Shown here: piece by piece, positions 39,088 through 47,398 of the stretch | Position numbering within the stretch: the stretch's first letter is position 1 | Layout: each line of letters begins with the position of its first letter | NCBI GenBank assembly: GCA_013298895.1 | Contig: JAAFJM010000008.1 | Coordinates: 1-64,000 of the forward strand | Length of the DNA stretch: 64,000 nucleotides | Origin: Bacteroidota bacterium | GTDB lineage: Bacteria > Bacteroidota > Bacteroidia > UKL13-3 | Direction of reading: 5' to 3' | Program-made: the position numbers and the translations under genes | The notes under the pieces: model-generated | The model's database searches: none | What the model was told of the DNA's origin: nothing | The model's input: the letters and a program-made list of their open reading frames with translations, nothing else

Positions 39088-39607
39088 AGCGAAGCGTTTT
39101 AATTTGATTTAATACAATTTTGGGTTTATAAGATGCTATAATTACATTGAATATAAATGGAATTAACATAGCCCAAATAGGTGCAGATTTAGTCATAATT
39201 AATGCACCTATACCTGAACCCTGAACATTATTATATGAACTATGAATAGCCGCTGCCGTTAATGTTGTCATTACTGTATAATAAACCAAATTAGTCGTTA
39301 AAATTACATCCTCAATTCCATTAACATTATATTTTATAAGTTCAATTTTAGCAATTTGATCTATTAAAATTCGATTGTTAATCCTTAAATTCAAACCAAC
39401 TGAATCAGCTGATGTTATTCTATCTATAAAACTGGTATCTTTATTTTTTAAGTACACTTTTATTATTGAAGTATTGCTACTCAAAAGGTACTCTTTTTTA
39501 TTTAATATATTAGTGATTTTGATATTTTGTTGGCAGAAAGTATTATTAAAGTAACAAGTTAAAAACACAAAAAATATATATCTTAAATATTTTATTTTTA
39601 ATTTCAT
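39071..39607 (-). CDS. Envelope protein of unknown function, coupled to the barrel gene
   Basis: A 178-residue protein. I chose the ATG at 39605-39607 (MKLKIKYLRYIFFVFLTCYF), which starts a signal peptide ending near NTFCQQ. The mature part has a beta-rich domain with VYLKNKDTSFIDRITSADS and LRINNRILIDQIAKIELIK, resembling small fold modules that set how a surface-exposed Lys-rich strand packs. A hydrophobic segment at about 120-150 (VYYTVMTTLTAAAIHSSYNN, then IWAMLIPFIFNVII) may span the inner membrane. Family unknown. It shares 17 bases with the next gene. Confidence 0.65.
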   Translation of the reverse strand: MKLKIKYLRYIFFVFLTCYFNNTFCQQNIKITNILNKKEYLLSSNTSIIKVYLKNKDTSFIDRITSADSVGLNLRINNRILIDQIAKIELIKYNVNGIEDVILTTNLVYYTVMTTLTAAAIHSSYNNVQGSGIGALIMTKSAPIWAMLIPFIFNVIIASYKPKIVLNQIKTLRFENTK

Positions 39608-39671
39608 TAACAAATATAAAATTAATATTCTCAAACAAAAATTTTGCCTACTGTCTATGTTTTCGCCAAAT

Positions 39672-39904
39672 GATTATTTTATAATTCCTCCTAACAAATA
39701 TTCCTAATCTTACTGTTCGTAGTCTTGTGTACGAGGTATTAGCGTTGTTGACTACGAATTAATAAATGAAAAAGAGTTTGTAACTCATTTTATTAAGCTT
39801 GTGTTTGAAAAACCACACTTCATTTTAAAACCAGAGATTGTTAAACCTACGGTCAGCCTATTTAACCGAACGATTATTTTATAATTCCTCCTTACAAATA
39901 TTCC
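39672..39904 (+). repeat. 33-base direct repeat, two copies 200 bases apart
   Basis: The unit GATTATTTTATAATTCCTCC and its continuation to AAATATTCC occurs at 39672-39704 and 39872-39904, differing at one base. The gap 39608-40036 has no real gene. An open frame of about 53 codons (39725-39886) runs through the interval without a usable start and its last codons lie in the second copy. The pair could be the footprint of a small duplication or a lost insertion. Confidence 0.7.
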
Positions 39905-40036
39905 CAAACCTGTCCTAATAAACATCCAATCATCTCCCAAACGCAGGACAAAAATTAGATGAATTTTAAAATTATTCCATTATTTTTGAACAATCAATCA
40001 ACTAAAAATTAAGTTATAACATTAAAGATTAATACC

Positions 40037-40336
40037 TTGAAAAAATTCATCATTAAATATTATCCTTATATTTTAAATAAATACACGGTTGTAACTACTG
40101 TATTCTTATTTATTTTAGTATTTGGCGAGCGAAACGGATTGGTTAATCAATTTAATCAAAGAGATAAGTATAATAAGGTATTGGAGGAAAATGAATACTT
40201 CAAAACAGAAATCACCAAGCTTCAAAACGACCATATCAATTTATTTTCTAATGCAAAAAATTTAGAAAAATATGCTCGTGAAAAGTATTTAATGAAACGA
40301 GATGATGAAGATGTTTTTATAATTGTAAAAAAATAG
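40037..40336 (+). CDS. FtsB/DivIC-like septum formation initiator
   Basis: A 99-residue cell division protein. It has one membrane helix (about residues 17-33, VVTTVFLFILVFG), then a leucine-zipper-like coiled coil (KVLEENEYFKTEITKLQNDH) and the family end motif NLEKYAREKYLMKRDDEDVF. FtsB/DivIC joins FtsL and FtsQ/DivIB at the division site. The start is TTG at 40037-40039. FtsB often follows eno, and here it does after a two-gene insertion. Its stop is 62 bases before rpsU, whose promoter sits at its very end. Confidence 0.88.
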   Translation: MKKFIIKYYPYILNKYTVVTTVFLFILVFGERNGLVNQFNQRDKYNKVLEENEYFKTEITKLQNDHINLFSNAKNLEKYAREKYLMKRDDEDVFIIVKK

Positions 40337-40337
40337 C

Positions 40338-40367
40338 TTGTATTTTAAATTGATAATCTTACATTTG
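40338..40367 (+). promoter_or_regulatory. Promoter of rpsU
   Basis: TTG at 40338-40340 and TACATTTG at 40360-40367 are exactly 19 bases apart, a perfect Bacteroidota promoter. The transcript would begin near 40373, so the leader is only about 25 bases and consists almost wholly of the Shine-Dalgarno region. Confidence 0.85.
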
Positions 40368-40377
40368 CACACCCAAT

Positions 40378-40388
40378 GAAGGGAGGTG
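40378..40388 (+). promoter_or_regulatory. Strong Shine-Dalgarno site of rpsU
   Basis: GAAGGGAGGTG contains GGAGGTG (40382-40388), nine bases before the ATG of rpsU. Such a site is rare in this window, where other genes have A-rich leaders. Work on Flavobacterium showed that bS21 helps hide the anti-Shine-Dalgarno of 16S rRNA and that ribosomes lacking bS21 prefer mRNAs such as rpsU, giving feedback control. The sequence fits that scheme. Confidence 0.8.
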
Positions 40389-40397
40389 TAAAGGGAT

Positions 40398-40592
40398 ATG
40401 ATATATATTAACGTTAAAGAAAACGAATCATTAGATAAAGCTTTAAAAAAGTTCAAAAAGAAATTCGAAAAAACAGGAGTTGTAAAAGAATTGCGCGCAC
40501 GCCAATCATTTGTAAAACCATGTATTAAAAATCGTATGCAAAGCATTCGTGCGGCATATAAACAAAAAATGCAACAACAAGTTGAAGCATAA
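40398..40592 (+). CDS. rpsU: 30S ribosomal protein S21
   Basis: A 64-residue ribosomal protein with all bS21 marks: MIYINVKENESLDKALKKFK, then KTGVVKELRARQSFVKPC and a basic C-terminal helix. In Bacteroidota bS21, with bS6 and bS18, encloses the 3' end of 16S rRNA. The gene has its own promoter, a short leader with a strong Shine-Dalgarno site and a strong terminator, so it is a stand-alone and likely self-regulated unit. Confidence 0.97.
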   Translation: MIYINVKENESLDKALKKFKKKFEKTGVVKELRARQSFVKPCIKNRMQSIRAAYKQKMQQQVEA

Positions 40593-40618
40593 TTTGTAAT
40601 AAATTTTCTTAAAATTGT

Positions 40619-40646
40619 AAAAAGCCCACTTATGTGGGCTTTTTAT
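40619..40646 (+). terminator. Terminator after rpsU
   Basis: An 11-bp stem, AAAAAGCCCAC and its complement, with a four-base TTAT loop and a T run. It lies 27 bases after the rpsU stop. Confidence 0.92.
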
Positions 40647-40694
40647 TTGTATTTTTAACTATAATCAAGCATAATTGCGGCACAAAAAAATAAA

Positions 40695-41246
40695 ATGAAA
40701 AAAATAGCATTATCAATCATAGCATTATCAACAATTGTATTTTTTGCTTGCGAGGAAAAATCAACAACAAATCCAAGTTCAACAACAACAACAACAACTG
40801 GAGGTGGAACAACAGGTGCAACTTATTTTGTAAGTGCCAATATTAATGGAGTATATAAAGAATTTACAAACCTTGTGGTTTACAGAAATGAAGATGTTAG
40901 TGATGAATCATTATTAGTAGTTGCTGGTCTTCCAAATAATGTAGCTAAGCCATCCATTGAATTGAATATAAAAAAACCTGCTGCTGGTTGGAGCGATAAT
41001 ATTAACTACTCATTAAATATTGAAAATGCAAGTACTTATATTAAGTATACTAACGAAGCAGGAAGAGTTTATTCTTCAAGTAATGTTTTAGTTGATGAAA
41101 CACCATTTAAAATTAATTTTTCAAAATTTAATTTTACAAAAGGAGGTTCAGTAGTTGGTACTATGAATGGTAAGTTATTTATTGATATTGATACAACTAC
41201 TATTAGCATTACCAACGGAAAGCTAAATATGGTTTGTGAAAACTAA
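40695..41246 (+). CDS. Lipoprotein with Thr/Gly linker
   Basis: A 183-residue predicted lipoprotein. The signal ends in VFFAC, with the lipidated Cys at residue 19. A linker of Ser, Thr and Gly follows to about residue 40, then a beta-rich domain starting TYFVSANINGVYKEF. The opening strand pattern (x-F-x-A-x-x-N-G-x-x-x-x-F) is one I recall from small Bacteroidota lipoproteins of the DUF6252 kind, which is a tentative link. Function unknown. Confidence 0.8.
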   Translation: MKKIALSIIALSTIVFFACEEKSTTNPSSTTTTTTGGGTTGATYFVSANINGVYKEFTNLVVYRNEDVSDESLLVVAGLPNNVAKPSIELNIKKPAAGWSDNINYSLNIENASTYIKYTNEAGRVYSSSNVLVDETPFKINFSKFNFTKGGSVVGTMNGKLFIDIDTTTISITNGKLNMVCEN

Positions 41247-41340
41247 TTCCACTTTAAAAGGCTATTATTCCAACTTGTTGATAATAAAAACATAATGATA
41301 GTCGTTATATAATATATTTGGCTTTTGTATTAAATAATAA

Positions 41341-42573
41341 ATGATTAAAAAAATAACATATATTTTAATTGGATTAGCATTAACTAATATCACTAATGGT
41401 CAAGCAATAATGAGCGATAATAGCTCGTTTTTGGCTACCATAGATTCAAATACAATTAAGTTAAGAAATAAATTGTTTCCTACTGTTTGGCAAGGAGATT
41501 TAAATATTTACGGATTTGAAGATAATGAAGTTCCTGTTTATTCTGATGAAGATATAAAAACTCGTTTAAGCCTGTTAGAATCGGAAATACCATTAGATTA
41601 TAACGAACAAGTTAGACCTTATATAGATTTATATACCGTTAGAAAACGTAAATTATTAGCAAAGGTATTAACATTATCCAAGTTATATTTTCCAACTATT
41701 GAAGAGATTTTCGATAGAGAAGGTATTCCTTTGGAGATGAAATATTTGGCTGTTATTGAGTCCGCTTTAAATCATGCTGCTACTAGCCCTGTTGGTGCAG
41801 CTGGTATGTGGCAATTTATGGCTCCTACAGGCCATATGTATGGTTTAAAAACCACCAGTAATTTAGATGAAAGAAGAGATTTTATAAAATCAACTGAGGC
41901 ATCGGTTAAGTATTTTAAAAATTCGTACAGAGTTTATGGAGATTGGTTATTGGTTATTGCAAGCTATAACTGTGGAGTTGGTAATGTAAATAAAGCAATT
42001 AGAAAAAGTGGAGGAAAAAGAAATTTTTGGGCCATTATGCCTTATTTGCCGCGCGAAACTCGTGGTTATGTGCCAGCTTTTATAGCTGCTGCTTATGCCA
42101 TGAACTATGCTTCAGAACATAATATTTATCCTGCGGATCTTGAGTTAAATTACCATACTGATACCATTCAGGTTGATAATAGATATTCATTAGACCAGCT
42201 TTCGATGGCTTTAGATATTCCTTTAGCTGAACTTAAAACTTTAAATCCATCATTAAGAAGAGGTTATATTCCTTTTACAGGGAGTAAAATAACTTTAACC
42301 TTACCATACAATAAAATCATTAAGTTTTCGGCAATCAATAATTTAGAAAACTTAAATTTAGCTGATGACCAATTAATGGCATTAGCTAATTCGAGACCAA
42401 AAGTTAAACCTGTTCCTGAAACCATTTTTTACAGAGTACAGAAAGGAGATTTGCTGGCAAGTATTGCCAATGAGTACGATGTAACTGTAAAGCAAATAAA
42501 AAAATGGAATAGGCTAAAAACTACCAAGGTAAAAAAAGGACAACGATTAAAAATTTATACCAATAAAGCTTAG
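41341..42573 (+). CDS. mltD: Membrane-bound lytic murein transglycosylase D-like, SLT plus LysM
   Basis: A 410-residue periplasmic enzyme that cleaves the glycan chains of peptidoglycan. A signal peptide ends near NITNGQA. The SLT domain holds the catalytic E140 in LAVIESALNHAATSPVGAAG, then WQFMAPTG, and the ASYNCGVGNVNKAI and RETRGYVPAFIAAAY motifs of family 1D. A weak LysM-like unit lies at about 283-330 and a clear LysM at 362-408 (YRVQKGDLLASIANEYDVTV). It lacks a lipobox. The stop codon lies inside its own terminator stem. Confidence 0.93.
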   Translation: MIKKITYILIGLALTNITNGQAIMSDNSSFLATIDSNTIKLRNKLFPTVWQGDLNIYGFEDNEVPVYSDEDIKTRLSLLESEIPLDYNEQVRPYIDLYTVRKRKLLAKVLTLSKLYFPTIEEIFDREGIPLEMKYLAVIESALNHAATSPVGAAGMWQFMAPTGHMYGLKTTSNLDERRDFIKSTEASVKYFKNSYRVYGDWLLVIASYNCGVGNVNKAIRKSGGKRNFWAIMPYLPRETRGYVPAFIAAAYAMNYASEHNIYPADLELNYHTDTIQVDNRYSLDQLSMALDIPLAELKTLNPSLRRGYIPFTGSKITLTLPYNKIIKFSAINNLENLNLADDQLMALANSRPKVKPVPETIFYRVQKGDLLASIANEYDVTVKQIKKWNRLKTTKVKKGQRLKIYTNKA

Positions 42574-42594
42574 TGAAAACTAAGCTTTTTTTTT
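42565..42594 (+). terminator. Terminator overlapping the mltD stop codon
   Basis: AAAGCTTAG (42565-42573), whose last three bases are the TAG stop of mltD, pairs with CTAAGCTTT (42580-42588) across a six-base loop, and a T run follows. The gene's last codons therefore form half of its terminator. Confidence 0.85.
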
Positions 42595-42730
42595 GTTTTT
42601 AAATTAATGGTGTACTGATTAATAAATAGAGTTAATCACAATAGTTATGCATAATAATGCTAAAATTGTGGATAGTACATTGTATATTTTAAATAAATTT
42701 GTTTGCTTTTAAATTCTATAAAAATTATTG

Positions 42731-45439
42731 ATGGACGAGTTGAATAACGACATAAACGAGAATAATGAAAACAATAATGGTACTGAATATCATGTTACTG
42801 CGGTAAATGGTTTGTACCAAGATTGGTTTTTAGATTATGCTAGTTATGTTATTTTGGAGCGTGCAGTTCCTGCAATTGAAGATGGGTTAAAACCAGTTCA
42901 ACGCAGAATATTGCATAGCATGAAGGAAATGGATGATGGCCGATTTAATAAAGTGGCCAATATTATTGGGCAAACCATGCAATACCATCCGCATGGTGAT
43001 GCTGCTATTGGTGATGCTTTGGTTAATATCGGACAAAAAGATTTATTAATTGAATGCCAAGGTAACTGGGGTGATATTAGAACAGGAGATTCCGCTGCTG
43101 CGCCTCGTTACATTGAAGCACGTTTATCAAAATTTGCCTTAGAAGTTGCTTTTAATGGTCAAACTACTTTTTGGCAAAGCAGTTACGATGGACGTAAAAA
43201 AGAACCAATTACTTTACCAATGAAATTTCCTTTGCTTTTAGCGCAAGGAGTGGAGGGTATTGCCGTTGGTTTGGCTACCAAAATTTTACCACATAATTTT
43301 ATTGAGTTAATTGAAGCTTCAATTGATTATTTAAAAGGCCGTAAATTTGATTTAGTTCCTGATTTTCCTACTGGTGGTTCCATTGATGTAAGTAATTACA
43401 ATCAAGGTATGAAAGGTGGAAAAATACGTTGCAGAGCTAAAATTGAAGAATTAGATAAGAAAACGTTAATTATTAAGGATATTCCTTATGGAATTACCAC
43501 AACTAGTTTGATTGATAGCATTATAAAGGCTAATGATAACAACAAAATCAAAATTAAGAAGGTAATTGATAATACAGCCAAAGATGTAGAAATTGAAATT
43601 CAGTTAGCACCTGGTGTTTCGCCTGATATTACCATTGATGCACTTTACGCGTTTACTGATTGTGAAATTTCAATATCGCCAAACACTTGCGTAATTATTG
43701 AAGACAAGCCTCATTTTATGCCAGTAAATGAGTTGCTTAAAATGAGTACCGAAAAAACTTTAGAACTTTTAAGACGTGAACTTGAAATTAGAAAAGGTGA
43801 ATTAGAGGAAAATTGGCATTATGCTTCTTTAGAAAAAATATTTATAGAAAATAGAATTTATCGTGATATTGAAGAATGTGAAACTTTTGAAGATGTAATT
43901 GATACCATTTGGCGTGGTATGAATAAATTTAAAAAGTTATTTATTCGCGATTTAAACGAAGATGATATTTTAAAATTAACTGAAATAAAAATCAAACGTA
44001 TTTCAAAATACGATGGTTTTAAAGCAGATGATTACATTGCAAGAATTCAGGCGGAATTAGAGCAAGTTAAATACGATATAGCTAACCTTAAAGCTTTTGC
44101 TGTTAAGTATTTTGAAGGTTTATTGAAAAAATATTCAAAAGGCCGTGAGCGTAAATCAGAAATAAAAACGTTTGATACCATTGATTCAAAAACGGTAGCT
44201 ATAGCAAACCAAAAATTATACATTAACAGAGCTGAAGGCTTTGTGGGTACTGGTTTGAAAAAGGACGAATACATTTGCGATTGTTCTGATTTAGATGATG
44301 TAATTGTATTTAGAAAAGATGGTAAAATGCAAGTAAGTAAGGTTACCGATAAAACGTTTTTTGGTAAAGATATTTTGTATGCTTATGTGTTTAAAAAGAA
44401 TGATGAACGCATGACCTACAATATGATTTACATTGATGGGAAAACCAAAATTACTTATGCCAAACGTTTTAATGTTACAGGTATTACACGCGATAAAGAA
44501 TACGATTTAACTTTAGGAACTCCTAACTCAAAAATATTATACTTTACTGCAAATGCTAATAGTGAAGCTGAAATTGTGGCTGTAACTTTAAGCCCATTAA
44601 GCCATGCACGAAAACTAGCTTTTGACTATGATTTTGCTGAACTAGCTATTAAAGGAAGAGGCGTTCAAGGAAATATAGTTTCAAAATATTTGGTTAAATC
44701 TATCAAACAAAAAACCAAAGGTATAAGCACTATTGGTGGCCGAAATATTTATTATGATGATGTAATTGGCCGTTTAAATAGCGATTCAAGAGGTAAATTT
44801 ATTGGCTCTTTCAGTAACGATGATTTGATTTTGGTAATGTATAAAGATGGAAATTATGAATTGACCAATTTTGAACTTACCAATCATTACGATGCGCCAA
44901 ATGTTTTGCTTATAAATAAATTCAGATACGATAAACCTTTAAGTGTGGTTTATTATGAGGCTAAACAAAAAACATATTATGTAAAAAGGTTCTTGATTGA
45001 AACCAAAACCATCAATTCAAAGTTCCTATTTATAAGTGAAGGCGAAAAGAATACTTGTTTAGTTGCAACCGATTTAAAAGCTCCTGCTATAACTGTTTTA
45101 ACAGGAAAAACTAAAAAAGATGCAACTGAGGAAACCATTAATTTAGTTGAATTTATTGATGTAAAAGGATGGAAAGCCATTGGTAATAAATTAGGTGGAA
45201 CTGAAATTTTTAGTATTGAATTAATTCCGGCTGAAGATGAACCAGAAGAAGAAATAAAAACGGATAATTCGGCCGATGATTTAAATACCCAACCTGAACT
45301 TTTTAATGATGAGTTTATAAAAGAAGAACAGGAGTTGGTTAAAAAATTATTGGAAGATGATGAAGAAACCGATAAGCCAGAAACACCTAAAGTTAAAAAG
45401 AAAATTATAGTAAAACCAGATCAACCTAAGTTGTTCTAA
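42731..45439 (+). CDS. parC: DNA topoisomerase IV subunit A
   Basis: A 902-residue type II topoisomerase A subunit. I start at ATG 42731; a TTG lies just before it. The breakage-reunion domain has YASYVILERAVPAIEDGLKP, QRRILHSM, then MQYHPHGDAAIGDALVNIGQ and the active-site Tyr Y127 in APRYIEARL. The text around the Tyr (QGNWGDIRTGDSAAAPRY) is the Bacteroidota ParC form; GyrA has QGNFG and a GyrA box, neither seen here. The C-terminus (about 500-810) is a degenerate beta-pinwheel, then an acidic and Lys-rich tail. gyrB is also in the window, but parE is not. Confidence 0.9.
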   Translation: MDELNNDINENNENNNGTEYHVTAVNGLYQDWFLDYASYVILERAVPAIEDGLKPVQRRILHSMKEMDDGRFNKVANIIGQTMQYHPHGDAAIGDALVNIGQKDLLIECQGNWGDIRTGDSAAAPRYIEARLSKFALEVAFNGQTTFWQSSYDGRKKEPITLPMKFPLLLAQGVEGIAVGLATKILPHNFIELIEASIDYLKGRKFDLVPDFPTGGSIDVSNYNQGMKGGKIRCRAKIEELDKKTLIIKDIPYGITTTSLIDSIIKANDNNKIKIKKVIDNTAKDVEIEIQLAPGVSPDITIDALYAFTDCEISISPNTCVIIEDKPHFMPVNELLKMSTEKTLELLRRELEIRKGELEENWHYASLEKIFIENRIYRDIEECETFEDVIDTIWRGMNKFKKLFIRDLNEDDILKLTEIKIKRISKYDGFKADDYIARIQAELEQVKYDIANLKAFAVKYFEGLLKKYSKGRERKSEIKTFDTIDSKTVAIANQKLYINRAEGFVGTGLKKDEYICDCSDLDDVIVFRKDGKMQVSKVTDKTFFGKDILYAYVFKKNDERMTYNMIYIDGKTKITYAKRFNVTGITRDKEYDLTLGTPNSKILYFTANANSEAEIVAVTLSPLSHARKLAFDYDFAELAIKGRGVQGNIVSKYLVKSIKQKTKGISTIGGRNIYYDDVIGRLNSDSRGKFIGSFSNDDLILVMYKDGNYELTNFELTNHYDAPNVLLINKFRYDKPLSVVYYEAKQKTYYVKRFLIETKTINSKFLFISEGEKNTCLVATDLKAPAITVLTGKTKKDATEETINLVEFIDVKGWKAIGNKLGGTEIFSIELIPAEDEPEEEIKTDNSADDLNTQPELFNDEFIKEEQELVKKLLEDDEETDKPETPKVKKKIIVKPDQPKLF

Positions 45440-45450
45440 ACTTTAAACCT

Positions 45451-46143
45451 ATGCATGAAGAAAAACACTTTGAAGGCAGCCAATTAGTTAAAGATATTGT
45501 AATCGGTATGAGCGATGGACTAACCGTTCCTTTTGCTTTAGCAGCTGGATTAAGTGGCGCAGCCATTGTTAGTAATTCAGTAATTGTAACAGCAGGCATT
45601 GCCGAAATTGTGGCAGGAAGCATTGCCATGGGTTTAGGTGGATATTTGGCCGGTAAAACCGAAATAGATCATTACAACAGTGAACTTGCACGTGAATATT
45701 ACGAAGTAGATCATTATCCGGAACGTGAAAGGCAAGAAGTTGCTGAGGTTTTTGCCGATTATGGTTTAAGCATGGAGCATCAAAATTTAATTGTTGATGA
45801 TATTTCGAAGGACAAAGATCGTTGGGTTGATTTTATGATGAAGTTTGAGTTGGGGTTAGAAAAACCAAACATCAATGCAGCTAGAAATAGCGCGGCAGCA
45901 ATTGGTTTGGCGTATATTGTTGGTGGTATTATTCCGCTTTCGGCTTACTTCCCCATTTTTGGCTTAAGCACTCAAATGGCATTATTTTACAGTTGCTTGA
46001 TTACTGCTATCAGTTTATTTGTATTTGGTTATTTTAAAACCAAAATTATTGGTCAACCACCAATAAAAGGTGCTTTTAAAGTATTAGGAATTGGAGCGGC
46101 AGCAGCTGCCAGTGCGTATTTTATAGCACATTTAATTGTTTAG
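45451..46143 (+). CDS. VIT1/CCC1 family transporter
   Basis: A 230-residue membrane protein of the vacuolar iron transporter family, which moves iron or manganese. The N-terminus IVIGMSDGLTVPFALAAGLSG and the AGIAEIVAGSIAMGLGGYLA motif are characteristic. A cytoplasmic loop with Glu and His (about 70-130: YEVDHYPERERQEVAEVF) forms the metal-binding domain, and three more helices follow, with GGIIPLSAYF. The gene starts 11 bases after parC and ends two bases before the next gene, so the three are one transcript. Substrate not provable here. Confidence 0.92.
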   Translation: MHEEKHFEGSQLVKDIVIGMSDGLTVPFALAAGLSGAAIVSNSVIVTAGIAEIVAGSIAMGLGGYLAGKTEIDHYNSELAREYYEVDHYPERERQEVAEVFADYGLSMEHQNLIVDDISKDKDRWVDFMMKFELGLEKPNINAARNSAAAIGLAYIVGGIIPLSAYFPIFGLSTQMALFYSCLITAISLFVFGYFKTKIIGQPPIKGAFKVLGIGAAAAASAYFIAHLIV

Positions 46144-46145
46144 TT

Positions 46146-46622
46146 ATGCGAATATTAACGTTAGTTTTATTTTTACTTTGTTTTAAAATGGTATTTGCAC
46201 AGCAAGTAGCCATTGGAACAATTAATGGTGAAGATAAAATTGAATTTTCGGAAAAAGGCAAAAGGGCAATTAAAATAGCTTATTTACGTTCGTTTACCGA
46301 TGGAAGAAAATTTGATACAGCCTTTATTGAAAAACTTGGACAGGTTAAATATTTAGTTATATTGGGGTCAAAGAGCAATATTAAAAGTAGGTCTGCAGTA
46401 AGTATTTTAATTGTAAATAATACAGTAAATATTACTACCAATACCGAAATGAAGACTTGTAGTAATTGTGTTTGTAATGATTGTCAATTTTTTATTGAAA
46501 ATAGCAAAGTTGTTGCTTGTAAGTGTAACGATAACGGTTTAATTAGCAATAACTGTTCTTTCAGAAATAATGATGGCGCATTTTTTTATAGTGTAGTTTC
46601 AAAAATTATAGCCGAAAGATAA
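46146..46622 (+). CDS. Cys-rich secreted protein
   Basis: A 158-residue protein with a signal peptide ending FKMVFAQ. The mature part has a strand-rich N-half (VAIGTINGEDKIEFSEKGKR) and, from about residue 95, six cysteines in a CSNCVCNDCQFF and CKCNDNGLISNNC arrangement. Such clusters suggest disulfides or metal binding in the periplasm. I do not know the family. It begins two bases after the VIT1-like gene, which invites the guess that it handles the same metal. Confidence 0.72.
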   Translation: MRILTLVLFLLCFKMVFAQQVAIGTINGEDKIEFSEKGKRAIKIAYLRSFTDGRKFDTAFIEKLGQVKYLVILGSKSNIKSRSAVSILIVNNTVNITTNTEMKTCSNCVCNDCQFFIENSKVVACKCNDNGLISNNCSFRNNDGAFFYSVVSKIIAER

Positions 46623-46629
46623 ATATATT

Positions 46630-47061
46630 GTGAGCAGAATTAAACTTGATTTACCAAACACATTTAATTTTAGTACCCAAATAAAATTACGTGTTACCGA
46701 TTTAAATTATGGCAATCATTTAAGCAATGATGTGTATTTGGCTTTTTTGCATGAAGCGCGAATGCAGTTTTTTGCAAATTTGGGATACTCTGAAATGAAT
46801 TTAGCTGGTTGCTCAGTAATTATGGGCGATTCGGCTATAGTTTACAAGGCTGAATGCTTTTATGGTGATGAATTATTAATAGAAGTTGCTGCCTCCGATT
46901 TTGGTAAACGTAGTTTTGATTTATACTATAGGTTGACTAAAGTAAATACCAATATTTTAGTAGCCGAGGCCAAAACTGGCATGGTTTGTTTTAATTATAA
47001 TGAGCACAAAACAGTAAACATTCCTGAGGCATTTCTCCAATTTTTTAAAGAATATACCTAA
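46630..47061 (+). CDS. Acyl-CoA thioesterase, 4HBT hotdog family
   Basis: A 143-residue hotdog-fold enzyme of the YbgC/4-hydroxybenzoyl-CoA thioesterase group, which hydrolyses acyl-CoA. It starts with GTG at 46630-46632. The active-site area is LRVTDLNYGNHLSNDVYLAF, where DLNYGNH takes the place of the usual D-x-x-GHVNN, followed by HEARMQFFANLGYSE. The rest (VYKAECFYGDELLIEVAASD) is typical. It is the last gene of the parC transcript. Substrate not known. Confidence 0.85.
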   Translation: MSRIKLDLPNTFNFSTQIKLRVTDLNYGNHLSNDVYLAFLHEARMQFFANLGYSEMNLAGCSVIMGDSAIVYKAECFYGDELLIEVAASDFGKRSFDLYYRLTKVNTNILVAEAKTGMVCFNYNEHKTVNIPEAFLQFFKEYT

Positions 47062-47313
47062 GTTATTGTCCTCACAATCCATTTTATTTTAAAATAAAGT
47101 CATTGTAATGCACGATAAAGTCAAATTCTGTTTTAAAACCAAATTAGAAATTAGCTGATTAAAAGTGGTAATCCTATAGCAAAGTTTGCCGTAAAAAGGA
47201 CACTATTCGAGTTTAGTTTTTTATTTAAATTAAGAGTTGACAAATCGAATTGGTAAGGACATCAACCGATGACACTGTACTAGCAAATGCGAATATTTCC
47301 TTAACTTAAAACT
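47062..47313. repeat. Non-coding gap with diverged copy of the nuoF-nuoG palindrome
   Basis: No open frame is convincing. The part 47243-47275 (AATCGAATTGG, AAGGACATCAACC, then a short tail) resembles the centre and right arm of the palindrome at 50162-50218, with deletions and changes. A GTCCTCAC at about 47069 also echoes it. The region may be a worn copy of the same dispersed element. Confidence 0.4.
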
Positions 47314-47350
47314 AAAAAAGCTGTAATAAGTAAATTATCACAGCTTTTTT
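47314..47350. terminator. Bidirectional terminator between the thioesterase gene and nuoI
   Basis: AAAAAAGCTGT and its exact complement enclose an inner ATAA/TTAT pair and a five-base loop. An A run and a T run flank it, so it can stop both the thioesterase transcript and the nuo operon, whose last gene nuoI ends at 47399. Confidence 0.88.
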
Positions 47351-47398
47351 CTTGGCTTTAAATTAACCAATCAACCTTATTAACCAAGTAACTAATAA

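Noticed and set aside
39725-39886. Open frame of about 53 codons between the two 33-base repeats
   Set aside because: No start codon and no recognised product; its end lies in the repeat itself.
42731-45439. Assignment of this A subunit as GyrA
   Set aside because: The active-site region reads QGNWGDIRTGDSAAAPRY and no GyrA box was seen, which fits ParC of Bacteroidota better.
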